DNA of 64,000 nt. Source: Myroides odoratimimus (lineage in GTDB: Bacteria > Bacteroidota > Bacteroidia > Flavobacteriales > Flavobacteriaceae). Location: positions 414,861 through 478,860 of the forward strand of contig NZ_BCMQ01000001.1 of NCBI RefSeq assembly GCF_001485415.1, written 5' to 3'. The notes below the pieces were generated by a model that saw only the letters and a program-made list of their open reading frames with translations, was not told the origin of the DNA and ran no database searches. A program made the translations under genes and the position numbers. This document shows positions 28,536 through 37,665 of the stretch, one piece after another; position 1 is the stretch's first letter; each line of letters begins with the position of its first letter.

Positions 28536-28964
28536 TTAATCAAGGTCAGGAAGAAATACGACATCCACCCCTGCTTTTTCTAAAAAGTCTACCCCTTCTG
28601 TATCACGGTAACCTTCACTGTACACCACTCTAGTAATCCCTGCCTGATGGATAAGTTTACTACAGTCTCTACATGGAGACATCGTGATATAAAGTGTAGC
28701 CCCTTGACAACTCTGTGTAGAACTAGCTACCTTCAAGATAGCGTTAGCCTCAGCATGTAGCACATACCAGTGCGTAGTATCGTTTTCGTCTTCACAACAA
28801 TTCTCAAAACCAGTAGGTGTCCCATTGTATCCGTCAGAAATAATCATTCTATCTTTTACAATAATCGCTCCTACCTTTTTTCGTTTACAATACGATAGTT
28901 GTCCCCATTCGCGAGCCATACGCAAATAAGCCTTATCATATTTAGTTATTTTTGATTCATTCAT
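28536..28964 (-). CDS. dCMP deaminase family protein
   Basis: This 142-residue zinc-dependent deaminase has H70 and E72 in HAEANA and C98 and C101 in PCRDC, the complete zinc and proton-shuttle set. The AIIVKDRMIISDGYNGTPTG segment is typical of deoxycytidylate deaminases, which make dUMP for thymidylate synthesis. The related ComE-type proteins share the fold. It is the first gene of a likely two-gene unit with the S41 peptidase. Confidence 0.9.
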   Translation of the reverse strand: MNESKITKYDKAYLRMAREWGQLSYCKRKKVGAIIVKDRMIISDGYNGTPTGFENCCEDENDTTHWYVLHAEANAILKVASSTQSCQGATLYITMSPCRDCSKLIHQAGITRVVYSEGYRDTEGVDFLEKAGVDVVFLPDLD

Positions 28965-29230
28965 ATCAGAAATATTTACAAAGTTCTCTATCCCTTTGAT
29001 CTAACAAAAATACACAAACCTTTTTGTTAATTCACCAATCTTAGAATAGGAACTTACTTCGTTTATCTAATTTACTATCCAAACGAACAATCTATTATAA
29101 ACTCACTACTAAAAACATACATAATTATGATAAGCATAAAAATATCATAAAAAAACTATGGACTCCATAATTTATCATTATATTAGATATAATAAACTGA
29201 ACCAATTTACTAACCAAAAAACAAACAAAA

Positions 29231-29659
29231 ATGTCATACTCAGAATTATTTGATTTAGGATTTAGAGAGAGAAACAAAGGCCACTTTGCTTCGATAGTAC
29301 GTGTGGCGTTAGCGAATGGACATTGTAGTACAGAGGAAAAAGCTTTCTTAGATGAACTAGCTATTCGACTAGAAATCAGCGACGAGGACTATGCGAATAT
29401 ATTAAAGAACCCAGAGAGCTATCCTGTCAACCCTCCCTATCTAGAGACCAATCGTATCGAAAGATTATACGATTTGGCAAGAATGGTATATGTAAATCAC
29501 GTATTAGGACCAAAACAAAAAGAGATATTAAAGAAATTTGCTGTTGCCTTAGGTTTCACTAACAATATAGATTTCTTAGTAGATAAATCTCTATCGTTAT
29601 TAGTCTTAAATGTGGATATAGATACCTTCATAGAAGAAATTCACAACCTTAAAAAATAA
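29231..29659 (+). CDS. TerB-like domain protein
   Basis: This 142-residue, mostly helical, acidic cytoplasmic protein contains the early VRVALANGHCSTEEKAFLDEL segment type seen in TerB (tellurite resistance B) domains, where paired acidic residues may bind metal. No other ter genes are near, so tellurite resistance should not be assumed. Single TerB-like proteins of this length are common in flavobacteria and their role is unknown. It is followed directly by a strong terminator. Confidence 0.8.
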   Translation: MSYSELFDLGFRERNKGHFASIVRVALANGHCSTEEKAFLDELAIRLEISDEDYANILKNPESYPVNPPYLETNRIERLYDLARMVYVNHVLGPKQKEILKKFAVALGFTNNIDFLVDKSLSLLVLNVDIDTFIEEIHNLKK

Positions 29660-29662
29660 AAA

Positions 29663-29693
29663 AAGTGAGCTAATCCTAAAGATTAGCTCACTT
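29663..29693. terminator. Bidirectional terminator between the TerB-like gene and fbp
   Basis: The perfect 13-bp stem AAGTGAGCTAATC / GATTAGCTCACTT has a 5-nt loop, with A-rich sequence on one side and T-rich on the other. It can serve both convergent genes. Confidence 0.9.
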
Positions 29694-29714
29694 GTTATTT
29701 TATAGAAATACTTC

Positions 29715-30725
29715 TTATTTCTTCATAAACTCTTCAGCTTTTTCTACCATGTTTTTACTACCACAGAAGAAAGGAACACGTTGGTGTAACTCCGTTGGCT
29801 CTATCTCCATGATACGAGTATAACCATCAGATGCTCTACCACCAGCTTGCTCAATGATGAATGCAATAGGATTACACTCATATAACAATCTTAGTTTCCC
29901 TTTAGGAGCTTTAGTACTAGTAGGGTAAATGTAGATACCTCCTTTTAGAATATTACGGTGAATATCAGATACTAAACTACCGATGTATCTAGAAGTATAT
30001 GGTCTATCATTCTCTTCTGCTTGACAGTACTTTAAGTAATCTTTTACCCCTTGTGGGAAGTGTACATAGTTCCCCTCATTGATAGAGTAGATATGCCCAT
30101 CCTCATTAATCTTCATATTCGGGTGAGACAAGAAGAATGTACCGATCGCTGGATTTAATGTAAACCCGTGTACTCCATTACCTGTAGTATAAACTAACAT
30201 CGTAGAAGAACCGTATACAATATATCCTGCTGCTACTTGATTCTCTCCTTTTTGTAAGAAGTCTTCTTTTGTTACAGGAGTTCCGATAGGAGTCACACGT
30301 CTATAAATAGAGAAAATAGTACCTACTGATACATTCACATCGATATTAGACGAACCGTCTAGTGGATCCATTAGCACTACATACTTGTTCTCGTTGCTAT
30401 TATCTCTACCGTGGATAGAAATAAAATCATCCTCTTCTTCAGAAGCGATACCACATACGATTTCTCTATTGATAAGTGTTTTAATGAATACTTCGTTTGC
30501 AAAAACATCAAGTTTCTGCTGTTGCTCACCTTGTACATTTTGTTTTCCAAAAGCACCTACGATGTCAACTAAACCTGCTTGGTTAACTTGGTGACTTACT
30601 ACTTTAGCAGCTAGTCTAAGAGAGTTAATTAATCTTGATAACTCACCAGAAGAATATTTAAAATCTTCTTGTTTTTCAATGATAAACTCTCCTAAAGTTT
30701 GAGATCTTTCTGTTGTCATTTTCAA
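29715..30725 (-). CDS. fbp: Class I fructose-1,6-bisphosphatase
   Basis: This 336-residue enzyme hydrolyses fructose 1,6-bisphosphate in gluconeogenesis. The metal-binding [19 protein letters not shown] motif near residue 119, SEEEDDF near residue 98 and the GGIYIYPTS segment near residue 260 identify it. The start may be the first Met or the third residue (MKMTTE). It lies back to back with the GNAT and aspartate kinase genes. Confidence 0.96.
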   Translation of the reverse strand: MKMTTERSQTLGEFIIEKQEDFKYSSGELSRLINSLRLAAKVVSHQVNQAGLVDIVGAFGKQNVQGEQQQKLDVFANEVFIKTLINREIVCGIASEEEDDFISIHGRDNSNENKYVVLMDPLDGSSNIDVNVSVGTIFSIYRRVTPIGTPVTKEDFLQKGENQVAAGYIVYGSSTMLVYTTGNGVHGFTLNPAIGTFFLSHPNMKINEDGHIYSINEGNYVHFPQGVKDYLKYCQAEENDRPYTSRYIGSLVSDIHRNILKGGIYIYPTSTKAPKGKLRLLYECNPIAFIIEQAGGRASDGYTRIMEIEPTELHQRVPFFCGSKNMVEKAEEFMKK

Positions 30726-30766
30726 AAATGATTCTTAAGTTGTGTATTTTACAGTGCAAATATCGT

Positions 30767-30774
30767 TAATTTTG
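30767..30774 (+). promoter_or_regulatory. -7 promoter box before the GNAT-aspartate kinase pair
   Basis: TAATTTTG matches TAnnTTTG and lies 41 nt before the GNAT start. No clear -33 box was seen. Confidence 0.4.
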
Positions 30775-30815
30775 TTGTCTAACCGAAGACATTAACCATT
30801 AAATCAATAACTAAA

Positions 30816-31289
30816 ATGAATATTAGACCTGCAACCCCTCAAGACATGCCTGATGTGTTAGCATTAATACAAGAACTAGCAACTTTTGAAAAAGAACCTG
30901 ATGCTGTCGTAGTTACTGCTGAAGACCTAATCAGAGATGGTTTTGGAGCAAATCCTTTATTTAATGTTATTGTTGCTGAGCTAGACACTAAAATCATCGG
31001 CATGGCTTTATTCTACAATAGATATTCTACCTGGAAGGGTAAGACGATTCACTTAGAAGATCTTATCGTCACAGAAGCTGCTAGAGGTACAGGAGCGGGA
31101 TATGCACTGTATGCAGAAATAATGAATATCGCGAAGAAAGAAGGTGTACGAAGAGTAGAATGGGTAGTTCTGAACTGGAATGAACCGGCTATTAACTTTT
31201 ATAAAAAATCCGGAGCGACAGTATTAGAAGATTGGTATACTGTACAAATGGATCAAAACGGAATAGAACAATTTAGTCAATCTAAGTAA
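30816..31289 (+). CDS. GNAT family N-acetyltransferase
   Basis: This 157-residue acetyl-CoA-dependent transferase shows the pyrophosphate-binding segment EAARGTGAGYALYAEIM (R/Q-x-x-G-x-G/A type) near residue 90, and the later strand-helix NWNEPAINFYKKSGA. It resembles the diamine/thialysine acetyltransferase subgroup (FALVTIA... type), but the substrate cannot be fixed. The aspartate kinase gene begins at the next base after its stop, so the two genes are cotranscribed. Confidence 0.88.
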   Translation: MNIRPATPQDMPDVLALIQELATFEKEPDAVVVTAEDLIRDGFGANPLFNVIVAELDTKIIGMALFYNRYSTWKGKTIHLEDLIVTEAARGTGAGYALYAEIMNIAKKEGVRRVEWVVLNWNEPAINFYKKSGATVLEDWYTVQMDQNGIEQFSQSK

Positions 31290-32543
31290 ATGAGAGTATT
31301 CAAATTTGGAGGAGCCTCAGTAAGAGACGCAGAAAATGTAAGAAACGTTTGTAACGTATTAAAAACAGTGGGCTATGAAGATAGCCTAATCATTGCTTCT
31401 GCAATGGGTAAAACGACGAATGCCTTAGAAGTAGTCGTACACAACTATTTTCAGAATAGATTTGACTTAGCAGAGTCTGTTGATGTAGTTAAAGATTATC
31501 ACTACACGATCGTTAGAGAATTATTCCCTAATGAAGATCACGATATCTATGCATCGCTAAAAGAGTTATTTGATTCTATTACTTACTTCTTACTGAACAA
31601 TAAATCTCCTAATTACAATTTCGTTTATGATCAAATCGTAAGCTATGGAGAGATTATCTCTACGACTATCTTACACTATTACCTACTAGAATCAGGTATA
31701 GACAACACTTGGCTAGACTCAAGAAACTTAATCAAAACTGATACAGTCTATAGAGACGCTGATGTAAACTGGGATATCACGATAGAGAATATCAAAAAAG
31801 AGATTTGTACAAAACAATTATTCATCGTACAAGGATTTATTGGATCTGACTATAACGGTTTCTCTACTACATTAGGGAGAGAGGGGTCTGACTACTCTGC
31901 AGCTATATTTGCTTATGCCTTAGACGCTGAGAGTGTAACGATATGGAAAGATGTACCAGGAGTACTGAATGCTGATCCACGTTATTTTGAAGATACGACT
32001 CTACTACAACATATTTCTTATCAAGAAGCAATAGAACTAGCGTTCTACGGTGCGTCAGTCATCCATCCGAAGACCTTACAACCATTGCGTCAAAAAGAAA
32101 TACCATTATATGTAAAGTCCTTCTTAAATCCATTATTACCAGGAACGAATGTATCTAAAGGAGCGCCATTGACTCCTCATGTTCCTTGTTTTATTGTGAA
32201 AAAGAACCAATTATTAATATCACTATCCTCTAAGGATTTCTCTTTTATCATGGAGCAGAATATCAGTGATATTTTTAAACTCTTCGGAGAGTATAATATT
32301 AAGGTGAATGTAATACAGAACTCTGCTATTAGCTTCTCTGTATGTGTAGAAGATAAGTTTAATCACTTCGAAGATGTAAGACTATTGCTTACAGATAAGT
32401 TTAAGGTGAGTTATAATGAGAATGTGTCTCTATATACCATAAGACACTTCGACGATCACTCTGCACAGAAGATACTTGGTGATAAAACATTATTATTAAA
32501 ACAAGTGAATAGAGAGACAATGCAGATTGTCACTAAAGAATAA
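31290..32543 (+). CDS. Aspartate kinase (monofunctional)
   Basis: This 417-residue enzyme phosphorylates aspartate for lysine, threonine, methionine and diaminopimelate synthesis. The N-terminal KFGGASVRDA, the GREGSDYSAAIFA segment near residue 196 and the KDVPGVLNADPR segment near residue 221 are typical of the kinase domain. The C-terminal part (from about residue 300) has the ACT-like regulatory repeats, somewhat diverged. There is no fused homoserine dehydrogenase. The ATG directly follows the stop of the GNAT gene. Confidence 0.93.
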   Translation: MRVFKFGGASVRDAENVRNVCNVLKTVGYEDSLIIASAMGKTTNALEVVVHNYFQNRFDLAESVDVVKDYHYTIVRELFPNEDHDIYASLKELFDSITYFLLNNKSPNYNFVYDQIVSYGEIISTTILHYYLLESGIDNTWLDSRNLIKTDTVYRDADVNWDITIENIKKEICTKQLFIVQGFIGSDYNGFSTTLGREGSDYSAAIFAYALDAESVTIWKDVPGVLNADPRYFEDTTLLQHISYQEAIELAFYGASVIHPKTLQPLRQKEIPLYVKSFLNPLLPGTNVSKGAPLTPHVPCFIVKKNQLLISLSSKDFSFIMEQNISDIFKLFGEYNIKVNVIQNSAISFSVCVEDKFNHFEDVRLLLTDKFKVSYNENVSLYTIRHFDDHSAQKILGDKTLLLKQVNRETMQIVTKE

Positions 32544-32549
32544 TATCAC

Positions 32550-32578
32550 AAAGGCTGTCTCACGAAGACGGCCTTTTT
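32550..32578 (+). terminator. Terminator after the aspartate kinase gene
   Basis: The arms AAAGGCTGTCT and AGACGGCCTTT (one mismatch) have a 5-nt loop and are followed by TTAA. Confidence 0.75.
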
Positions 32579-32623
32579 AATATACTATACTAAATAACCA
32601 TACATTGACCATAGTTATAAGAC

Positions 32624-32755
32624 TCATTGTCTAATCTTCTTTTTACCTAATCTACAGGTGTGTAAAAAGAACTTAGCCACTGCATATATCAGGATATAGA
32701 TTCCCCATAATAGCAACCCGTGTATATAGACTATACCCATTAAGACTTTCTTCAT
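32624..32755 (-). CDS. Small membrane protein, 43 residues
   Basis: The frame begins MKKVLMGIVYIHGLLLWGIY and ends ...CRLGKKKIRQ: one long hydrophobic helix (about residues 4-30) then a basic tail. It begins 28 nt after the stop of another small membrane protein gene on the same strand. No family is recognised. The membrane-like composition and clean ATG make it a plausible but unproven gene. Confidence 0.45.
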   Translation of the reverse strand: MKKVLMGIVYIHGLLLWGIYILIYAVAKFFLHTCRLGKKKIRQ

Positions 32756-32782
32756 AAGCTATTCATTAAAACCAAATATTAG

Positions 32783-32986
32783 CTATAAAGCAAGATAAAA
32801 CAGCACCCACTCAAAGGCTAATGCGATGATAAAGCTACCTATAAAAGCAATGATATACTGCACTTTAGTCACTTCTTTCTTTTTAATATCCTGTATTACT
32901 TTATACAATATAGCACCGAAGACACCTATCACAATACTCGATAGTATCCATACCATATAAAATCTACTTTCATAATCTAAGTCCAT
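32783..32986 (-). CDS. Small two-helix membrane protein, 67 residues
   Basis: Two hydrophobic segments (about residues 9-29 and 42-65) are separated by a short Lys-rich cytoplasmic loop (DIKKKEVTK). The family is not recognised. It is encoded between the aspartate kinase terminator and a GNAT gene and may form a unit with the 43-residue peptide gene downstream. Confidence 0.6.
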   Translation of the reverse strand: MDLDYESRFYMVWILSSIVIGVFGAILYKVIQDIKKKEVTKVQYIIAFIGSFIIALAFEWVLFYLAL

Positions 32987-33108
32987 ATCTACACTTGCTT
33001 TTAATAATCACGTTCTATAAAGATACGCAACTTTAACGAATAGTTTTTCTCTAATGAAATAAATAGCACTTTAAAAAACAGTATTTTTAACCCACAAAAC
33101 ATCAAGCT

Positions 33109-33558
33109 ATGCTAACCATTACAAGAACTAACTCTGACAATAAAGACTTTCTAAACCTCATCACAGAACTAGATAAATACCTCAAAACAACTGATGGTGA
33201 TGAACATGACTTCTTTGATCAGTACAATAAAGTAGATCATATCAACCATGTTATTGTTATCTATGAAGATAGTCAGGCTATAGCCTGTGGAGCTATCAAA
33301 GAATATGACTCACATACTATGGAAGTTAAGCGTATGTACACTGCTCCTATCGCTAGAGGTAAGGGTGTCGCTTCTATTGTACTAGCTGAACTAGAAAAGT
33401 GGAGTCTAGAGCTAGGTTATACACGCTGTATCTTAGAGATGGGTAAGCTACAGACACAAGCAGAGATATTATACAGAAAGAATAACTATACTGTTATCCC
33501 TAACTATGGTCAGTATGAAGGTGTGGAGAGTAGCCTGTGTTTTGAGAAGGTGTTGTAA
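33109..33558 (+). CDS. GNAT family N-acetyltransferase
   Basis: This 149-residue acetyltransferase has the motif V...IARGKGVASIVLAELEKW near residue 82, the acetyl-CoA pyrophosphate loop. The later ILEMGKLQTQAEILYRKNNY and NYGQYEGVESSLCFEK stretches are typical of a common GNAT subgroup whose substrate is not known. It is unrelated in detail to the other GNAT gene in the window. It stands alone. Confidence 0.85.
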   Translation: MLTITRTNSDNKDFLNLITELDKYLKTTDGDEHDFFDQYNKVDHINHVIVIYEDSQAIACGAIKEYDSHTMEVKRMYTAPIARGKGVASIVLAELEKWSLELGYTRCILEMGKLQTQAEILYRKNNYTVIPNYGQYEGVESSLCFEKVL

Positions 33559-33656
33559 ATCTATTTATTTGATAATTATACTTATTCCTATATTCTCTTT
33601 GAAATTAATAACTCTATATAGCACAAAAAACATAACTTAGTAACAAACAAATAATT

Positions 33657-33830
33657 ATGAATAAAAAGATATATTACTTTTTATGGGTTTTACTAGTTAT
33701 TAACCTACTTTGGTCTTTGCTAATTGACAGAAAAGACTTTATTAGTTCTTTGTTGTATAGTCTATTTATGTTTTTGATATTAGGTATATACTATATTTTT
33801 GAATCTAAAAGAAATAAAAAACCGTCTTAG
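33657..33830 (+). CDS. Small two-helix membrane protein, 57 residues
   Basis: The frame begins MNKKIYYFLWVLLVINLLWS and has two hydrophobic segments split by LIDRKDF. It ends in a basic tail. The stop codon lies inside the hairpin at 33819-33848. No family is recognised. It lies between a GNAT gene and the convergent DUF3592-type cluster. Reading frame, composition and clean start make it a plausible gene. Confidence 0.55.
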   Translation: MNKKIYYFLWVLLVINLLWSLLIDRKDFISSLLYSLFMFLILGIYYIFESKRNKKPS

Positions 33831-33848
33831 TATTTCCTAAGACAGTTT
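33819..33848. terminator. Terminator at the end of the DUF3592-type cluster
   Basis: The arms AAACCGTCTTAG and CTAAGACAGTTT have one mismatch and a 6-nt loop. On the minus strand a T run follows, so it mainly serves the minus-strand cluster. It overlaps the end of the 57-residue plus-strand gene. Confidence 0.8.
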
Positions 33849-33859
33849 ATATCATTCAA

Positions 33860-34672
33860 CTAATTTGGTTTCCATGCTATTATCTTCTGAATAATACCAT
33901 TCTCAGACATAACAGTTTTTAATACACCATATATTCCCGCGATCATAAGCAAAATAACGAAGATTAATACTAATGACATTCCTGCTGATACAGCATTACT
34001 ATACAATAGTGTATAGATAAAAGCAAACATTAAAGACAACATACTTATAGGAATGACAAACAGAAACAGAAGATAAGTTCCTACCTTTTTATACTTCATC
34101 ATAGGGGCACCAATCGCAAAACTAAACATTGTCACAAATACAAAAGCGATAAGAATAAATACTATACTAAATCCAGTAATCACAATCACATCACTTGTAT
34201 TTAACGTTGTTATCTTTTCTGTCTTAGGATTATAATAGATTACATAGCCTTGTCCTTTAATAGGCATATCCCCTACAGAAGAATCAAGGGTATGAGTTAT
34301 ACTCACTTTATCCTTAGTTTTAAATGTAACTATTGGTTTATAATTGATACTTCCACTTCGACTCCCTCTTTTACTTCGACTCCCCTCAGTCTTATATGTT
34401 GTATAAGACACTACCTTAGCCATGTACTTATCACCATTACTAATAATATTAACTTTATTAGACACTACATTGTACAATAATGAGCCAGTACTATAAGTAA
34501 CCCACATAATACCCAACAATATAAAATAAGTCCCCTTACCTAGGTCCTTTAACATAGGAAGTGAGTTATATCTCTGACATCGTCTATTAATTAATTTACC
34601 TAATATTATACTAATGACTATCCCTATTATCACAGGTAATAAAAACATTAATTCTCTCTTAATTATATCCAT
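33860..34672 (-). CDS. DUF3592-type membrane protein, paralog 4 of the cluster
   Basis: This 270-residue protein has two N-terminal helices, a soluble loop (about residues 78-155) and three C-terminal helices. The loop has the pattern NGDKYMAKVVSYTTY, then PIVTFKTKD, then GDMPIKGQGYVIYYNPKTEK, which is the strand-rich layout of DUF3592 domains. It is the last of four tandem paralogs on the minus strand, 11 nt after its neighbour. Function is unknown; related proteins are predicted envelope proteins. The family name is my reading of the pattern and was not confirmed by a search. Confidence 0.75.
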   Translation of the reverse strand: MDIIKRELMFLLPVIIGIVISIILGKLINRRCQRYNSLPMLKDLGKGTYFILLGIMWVTYSTGSLLYNVVSNKVNIISNGDKYMAKVVSYTTYKTEGSRSKRGSRSGSINYKPIVTFKTKDKVSITHTLDSSVGDMPIKGQGYVIYYNPKTEKITTLNTSDVIVITGFSIVFILIAFVFVTMFSFAIGAPMMKYKKVGTYLLFLFVIPISMLSLMFAFIYTLLYSNAVSAGMSLVLIFVILLMIAGIYGVLKTVMSENGIIQKIIAWKPN

Positions 34673-34683
34673 ACTTCCCGTAT

Positions 34684-35514
34684 TTATCCCCTTCTCGTTG
34701 TATTCCCAAACCTAGTGTTATCTACTCTTCTTATTCCCTTTCTATTCATCCCCATATTCTTTAGACCATCTCCATAGATATTTTTGAGATAACCCCAAAT
34801 AGCCAATGTCAGTACCAAACTAAAAAACACTAAGATGATATTAACCCAAAGCGGTTTATCCTTACCATCAAATAATGCCCATATCATAGCTCCATCAAAC
34901 AAAATCATAATCAATGGCAATACTATAGCCAGTCCTAAGAATGCCCCTATCTCTTTATATCTATCCATAGACCAGTTCATCGCATATATCACCATACCGA
35001 CAAAAAGATATACAAGTATAACGATCATCACCCCAAAAGCGAGTATCAACGCTACTGTCCCTAGCCCAAAGGTAGTTACACGCTCATTAGTCTCATCATA
35101 ATATACTGTGTGCTGATCGCCTACGGTAGGCATACCACTACTAGAATAGTCAAGCTCATATTCTACCACTTCACCTCCTCTGGTAGTGAAGTGTACTGTA
35201 GGTGTATACATCGTGGTATAGCCATTATCATCAGAGTTACGACTCTCATAGCTAGTATAGGATACCACACGCGCCTCATATTTATCCCCGTTATATACAG
35301 TCTGTGTCTTCGTAATGATCATCATCGTCAAGGCTACAGTCCCACCTATTGCCAATGAAGAAATAGACGCCACGATAAGATAGATATACCCAATTCCCAG
35401 ACATCCTGTTTTGGTTCCATTATGAGAAGAACGCTTTATTATTTTATAAGTCAGCCATATTGTATACAATATCCCTAACCCAAATGCCAACTGATTAATT
35501 CTGATTTCGTCCAT
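34684..35514 (-). CDS. DUF3592-type membrane protein, paralog 3 of the cluster
   Basis: This 276-residue protein has the same plan as its neighbours: helices near residues 7-26 and 37-68, a soluble loop (about 70-152) with NGDKYEARVVSYTSY, YTPTVHFTTRGG and YYDETNERVTTFG, then three helices and a basic tail. It begins 2 nt after the stop of the loop-less paralog 2. Around the loop it is most similar to paralogs 1 and 4, while its helices match paralog 2 most closely (for example VLPLIMILFDGAMIWAL here and VPLIMLVFEGALIYAL there). Confidence 0.75.
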   Translation of the reverse strand: MDEIRINQLAFGLGILYTIWLTYKIIKRSSHNGTKTGCLGIGYIYLIVASISSLAIGGTVALTMMIITKTQTVYNGDKYEARVVSYTSYESRNSDDNGYTTMYTPTVHFTTRGGEVVEYELDYSSSGMPTVGDQHTVYYDETNERVTTFGLGTVALILAFGVMIVILVYLFVGMVIYAMNWSMDRYKEIGAFLGLAIVLPLIMILFDGAMIWALFDGKDKPLWVNIILVFFSLVLTLAIWGYLKNIYGDGLKNMGMNRKGIRRVDNTRFGNTTRRG

Positions 35515-35516
35515 TA

Positions 35517-36266
35517 CTATCTTTTTTTACGTCTATTACTTCTGCGCTTCCACTCGTCATTATGAGGATCAGGCTTGTTAGTACGTTGAGTACTTCTATT
35601 GCTTTCTTGTCTAGAGTGATTAGCAGTCTGAGACCTTGTCACAGATTTATCTTGTGTTATTCCTTTTGTCTTATTCTCCTTACTTTTACTAGCGTTCTTT
35701 TCTTTTTCTATTAAGTCTGTTATCTCTTCCCTGATAATCTTCACATACAGTATAATCCCGATTAACAAGATCAAGATAAATACCATTAATAATACAGAAA
35801 GGGGAATATTGTATATATTAATAACAAGTGCGTAGATCAAAGCCCCTTCGAATACAAGCATAATCAAAGGAACTAATACTCCTAGTCCTAATAATCTAGC
35901 CAATCTATTATATCGGCGCATATCTCTTCCCATACCATAGAGCATAACACCTATAAATGCGAATACTAGCACCGCTACCATCGTCCCATAACAAATCAAC
36001 TCTGCAAACAACTCAATACTGAATACTAGAGTTCCGTTAATTAAGCTAGATAGTGTACGAATAAACATACTTCCAAAAGCAACACTCCCGAAAACAGTCA
36101 ATCCAAACAAACCTCCGATAATTAAGAATACGCGTATTACATCTACACAACCCGCTTTTTCTTTTCGCCCTTTCGTAGTACGTTTCACTATTCTAGACGT
36201 TAACCAGCCTGTATATAATAATCCTAGTATTATAGACCACTGATTATAAATCACATCTTCTATCAT
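35517..36266 (-). CDS. Membrane protein paralog 2, lacking the DUF3592-like loop
   Basis: This 249-residue protein shares the five-helix framework and the GLLYTGWLTSRIVKRT-type N-terminus with paralog 3. In place of the roughly 80-residue soluble loop it has a short linker (FIRTLSSLINGTLVFSIE). The C-terminal 60 residues are hydrophilic, rich in Lys, Ser, Asn and Arg (ending RRSNRRKKR), which the other paralogs lack. The frame is intact, so this is a domain loss, not a frameshift. Function is unknown. Confidence 0.7.
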   Translation of the reverse strand: MIEDVIYNQWSIILGLLYTGWLTSRIVKRTTKGRKEKAGCVDVIRVFLIIGGLFGLTVFGSVAFGSMFIRTLSSLINGTLVFSIELFAELICYGTMVAVLVFAFIGVMLYGMGRDMRRYNRLARLLGLGVLVPLIMLVFEGALIYALVINIYNIPLSVLLMVFILILLIGIILYVKIIREEITDLIEKEKNASKSKENKTKGITQDKSVTRSQTANHSRQESNRSTQRTNKPDPHNDEWKRRSNRRKKR

Positions 36267-36294
36267 AACTATTTTTCTGTTATCTAGATATTAA

Positions 36295-37035
36295 TCACCT
36301 CAACTTAAACTCTTCTATTCTCTGTTTTATAGTTGACCTTAATGCTCTTATTGTCAAATATGTTGATATAATCAGATACACTACAATCATCACCCAAGAA
36401 TAACGATATCCACTAAAAAACATCAAACATATACACAACTGTATAATACTAAAGAATACTATAGTAAGAACCGCATAAGCTAACTCAACTCCTACCCACT
36501 TATACTTTATATGATTAGGCAATACACTATATGCAAGTAACCCTATAAGAAAGTATACAGCACCTATTAAAATTATAGCTATCAAAGCTATACTAATCAT
36601 CATCTGTACATCTATTACATAAGCTACTTTTTCTACTTGATTATAATAAATTCTAAAATGACTTCCTTCAATAGGTTTCCCTATTGATGAATTTTTGGCT
36701 TTATATTCAATACTATCACCTGACTTAGTCACAAATTTATAAACAGGAATATATGCTATAGTTTTCATCTTACCACTCCCTTCTGTCACTGTATTATATC
36801 CAGTAAGTACAGCAGTATACCTATCCATACTTCTGAACTCTTCACTTTTTATTTGCCACTGTTTAGTAGCATAATTAATCATTCCAAGTGCTATAACGGT
36901 AATAGACAAAATAAACAGACGTGTCCCGCTGGCGCCTTCTTTAACATATACTCCTTTGTTTTTATGTATAGTTGGTACTCTATACATTAACCATCCTATT
37001 ATCACAATACCTATCAGTACTAACATTTCTATCAA
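36295..37035 (-). CDS. DUF3592-type membrane protein, paralog 1 of the cluster
   Basis: This 246-residue protein has the plan of paralogs 3 and 4: N-terminal helices, a soluble loop (about residues 70-145) containing DRYTAVLTGYNTVTEG, YIPVYKFVTKSGD and GSHFRIYYNQVEK, then C-terminal helices. It is the first full-size gene of the minus-strand cluster and is 28 nt before paralog 2. It is the most diverged of the three loop-bearing copies. Function is unknown. Confidence 0.72.
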   Translation of the reverse strand: MIEMLVLIGIVIIGWLMYRVPTIHKNKGVYVKEGASGTRLFILSITVIALGMINYATKQWQIKSEEFRSMDRYTAVLTGYNTVTEGSGKMKTIAYIPVYKFVTKSGDSIEYKAKNSSIGKPIEGSHFRIYYNQVEKVAYVIDVQMMISIALIAIILIGAVYFLIGLLAYSVLPNHIKYKWVGVELAYAVLTIVFFSIIQLCICLMFFSGYRYSWVMIVVYLIISTYLTIRALRSTIKQRIEEFKLR

Positions 37036-37049
37036 CTTAACTTCTAAAC

Positions 37050-37124
37050 TTAAACTCCTTCAATACCAAAAAATAGTATCAAGACTGCACCTGTTAAAAA
37101 CAAATAACGCAAGACTATACTCAT
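37050..37124 (-). CDS. Possible 24-residue membrane peptide ahead of the DUF3592-type cluster
   Basis: The short frame MSIVLRYLFLTGAVLILFFG... is a single hydrophobic helix. It ends 14 nt before the start of paralog 1 on the same strand. Its size means chance cannot be excluded, but the composition and the position just before the operon suit a small membrane partner or a leader. Confidence 0.3.
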   Translation of the reverse strand: MSIVLRYLFLTGAVLILFFGIEGV

Positions 37125-37343
37125 ATTCTTTTTCTAAATCCTCAAACTACTTTACTAAACACTTACTGCAATTGCAACTTTACTTTCTACTCCTCTAAAT
37201 AACGTTAAATGTTAATGAAAATTTTAACAAATATAGTTTTCTTAAAAGTAATAAAGCACTGATATAAAATATTTTATCAACTCTATTTTTCTATCTACTT
37301 TATTATCCGTAACTTAATATATAATTTCAAAAACAACACAATC

Positions 37344-37562
37344 ATGAAATACGTAAAAGAATTTTCAGCCTTAGATTTTGACAATGACATACTAGTTGTT
37401 GACTTTAAAGACCACCAAATAGAGAACCCTATTGTACAGGTATCTGAGATTATAGATGAATTTGTCTATCAAGTAAAGCCTTGTAAGATATTTATCTCTA
37501 AAGCTCATAATATAGATATAGCGACTGATGTCCCATTTAGAGGAAGAGTGGTTATACGATAA
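37344..37562 (+). CDS. Hypothetical protein, 72 residues
   Basis: A short soluble protein has an acidic N-terminal part (SALDFDNDILVVDFKDHQ) and ends FRGRVVIR. No signal peptide, membrane helix or known motif is visible. The family is not recognised. It has its own terminator 30 nt after the stop, which supports a real transcribed gene. Confidence 0.55.
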   Translation: MKYVKEFSALDFDNDILVVDFKDHQIENPIVQVSEIIDEFVYQVKPCKIFISKAHNIDIATDVPFRGRVVIR

Positions 37563-37591
37563 TTAGAATGTTATTTATACTTCTATAAAGC

Positions 37592-37626
37592 AAGGAGACC
37601 TATCGAGAGAAGGTCTCCTTATTTTA
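37592..37626 (+). terminator. Terminator after the 72-residue gene
   Basis: The perfect 9-bp stem AAGGAGACC / GGTCTCCTT has an 11-nt loop and is followed by ATTTTATT. Confidence 0.8.
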
Positions 37627-37665
37627 TTAGATACATCTTACTCCCTCAATACAATCCTTCATTAG

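Noticed and set aside
29231..29659. Tellurite resistance or a ter-type stress system
   Set aside because: Only a single TerB-like domain protein is present, without TerC, TerD, TerZ or other ter genes.
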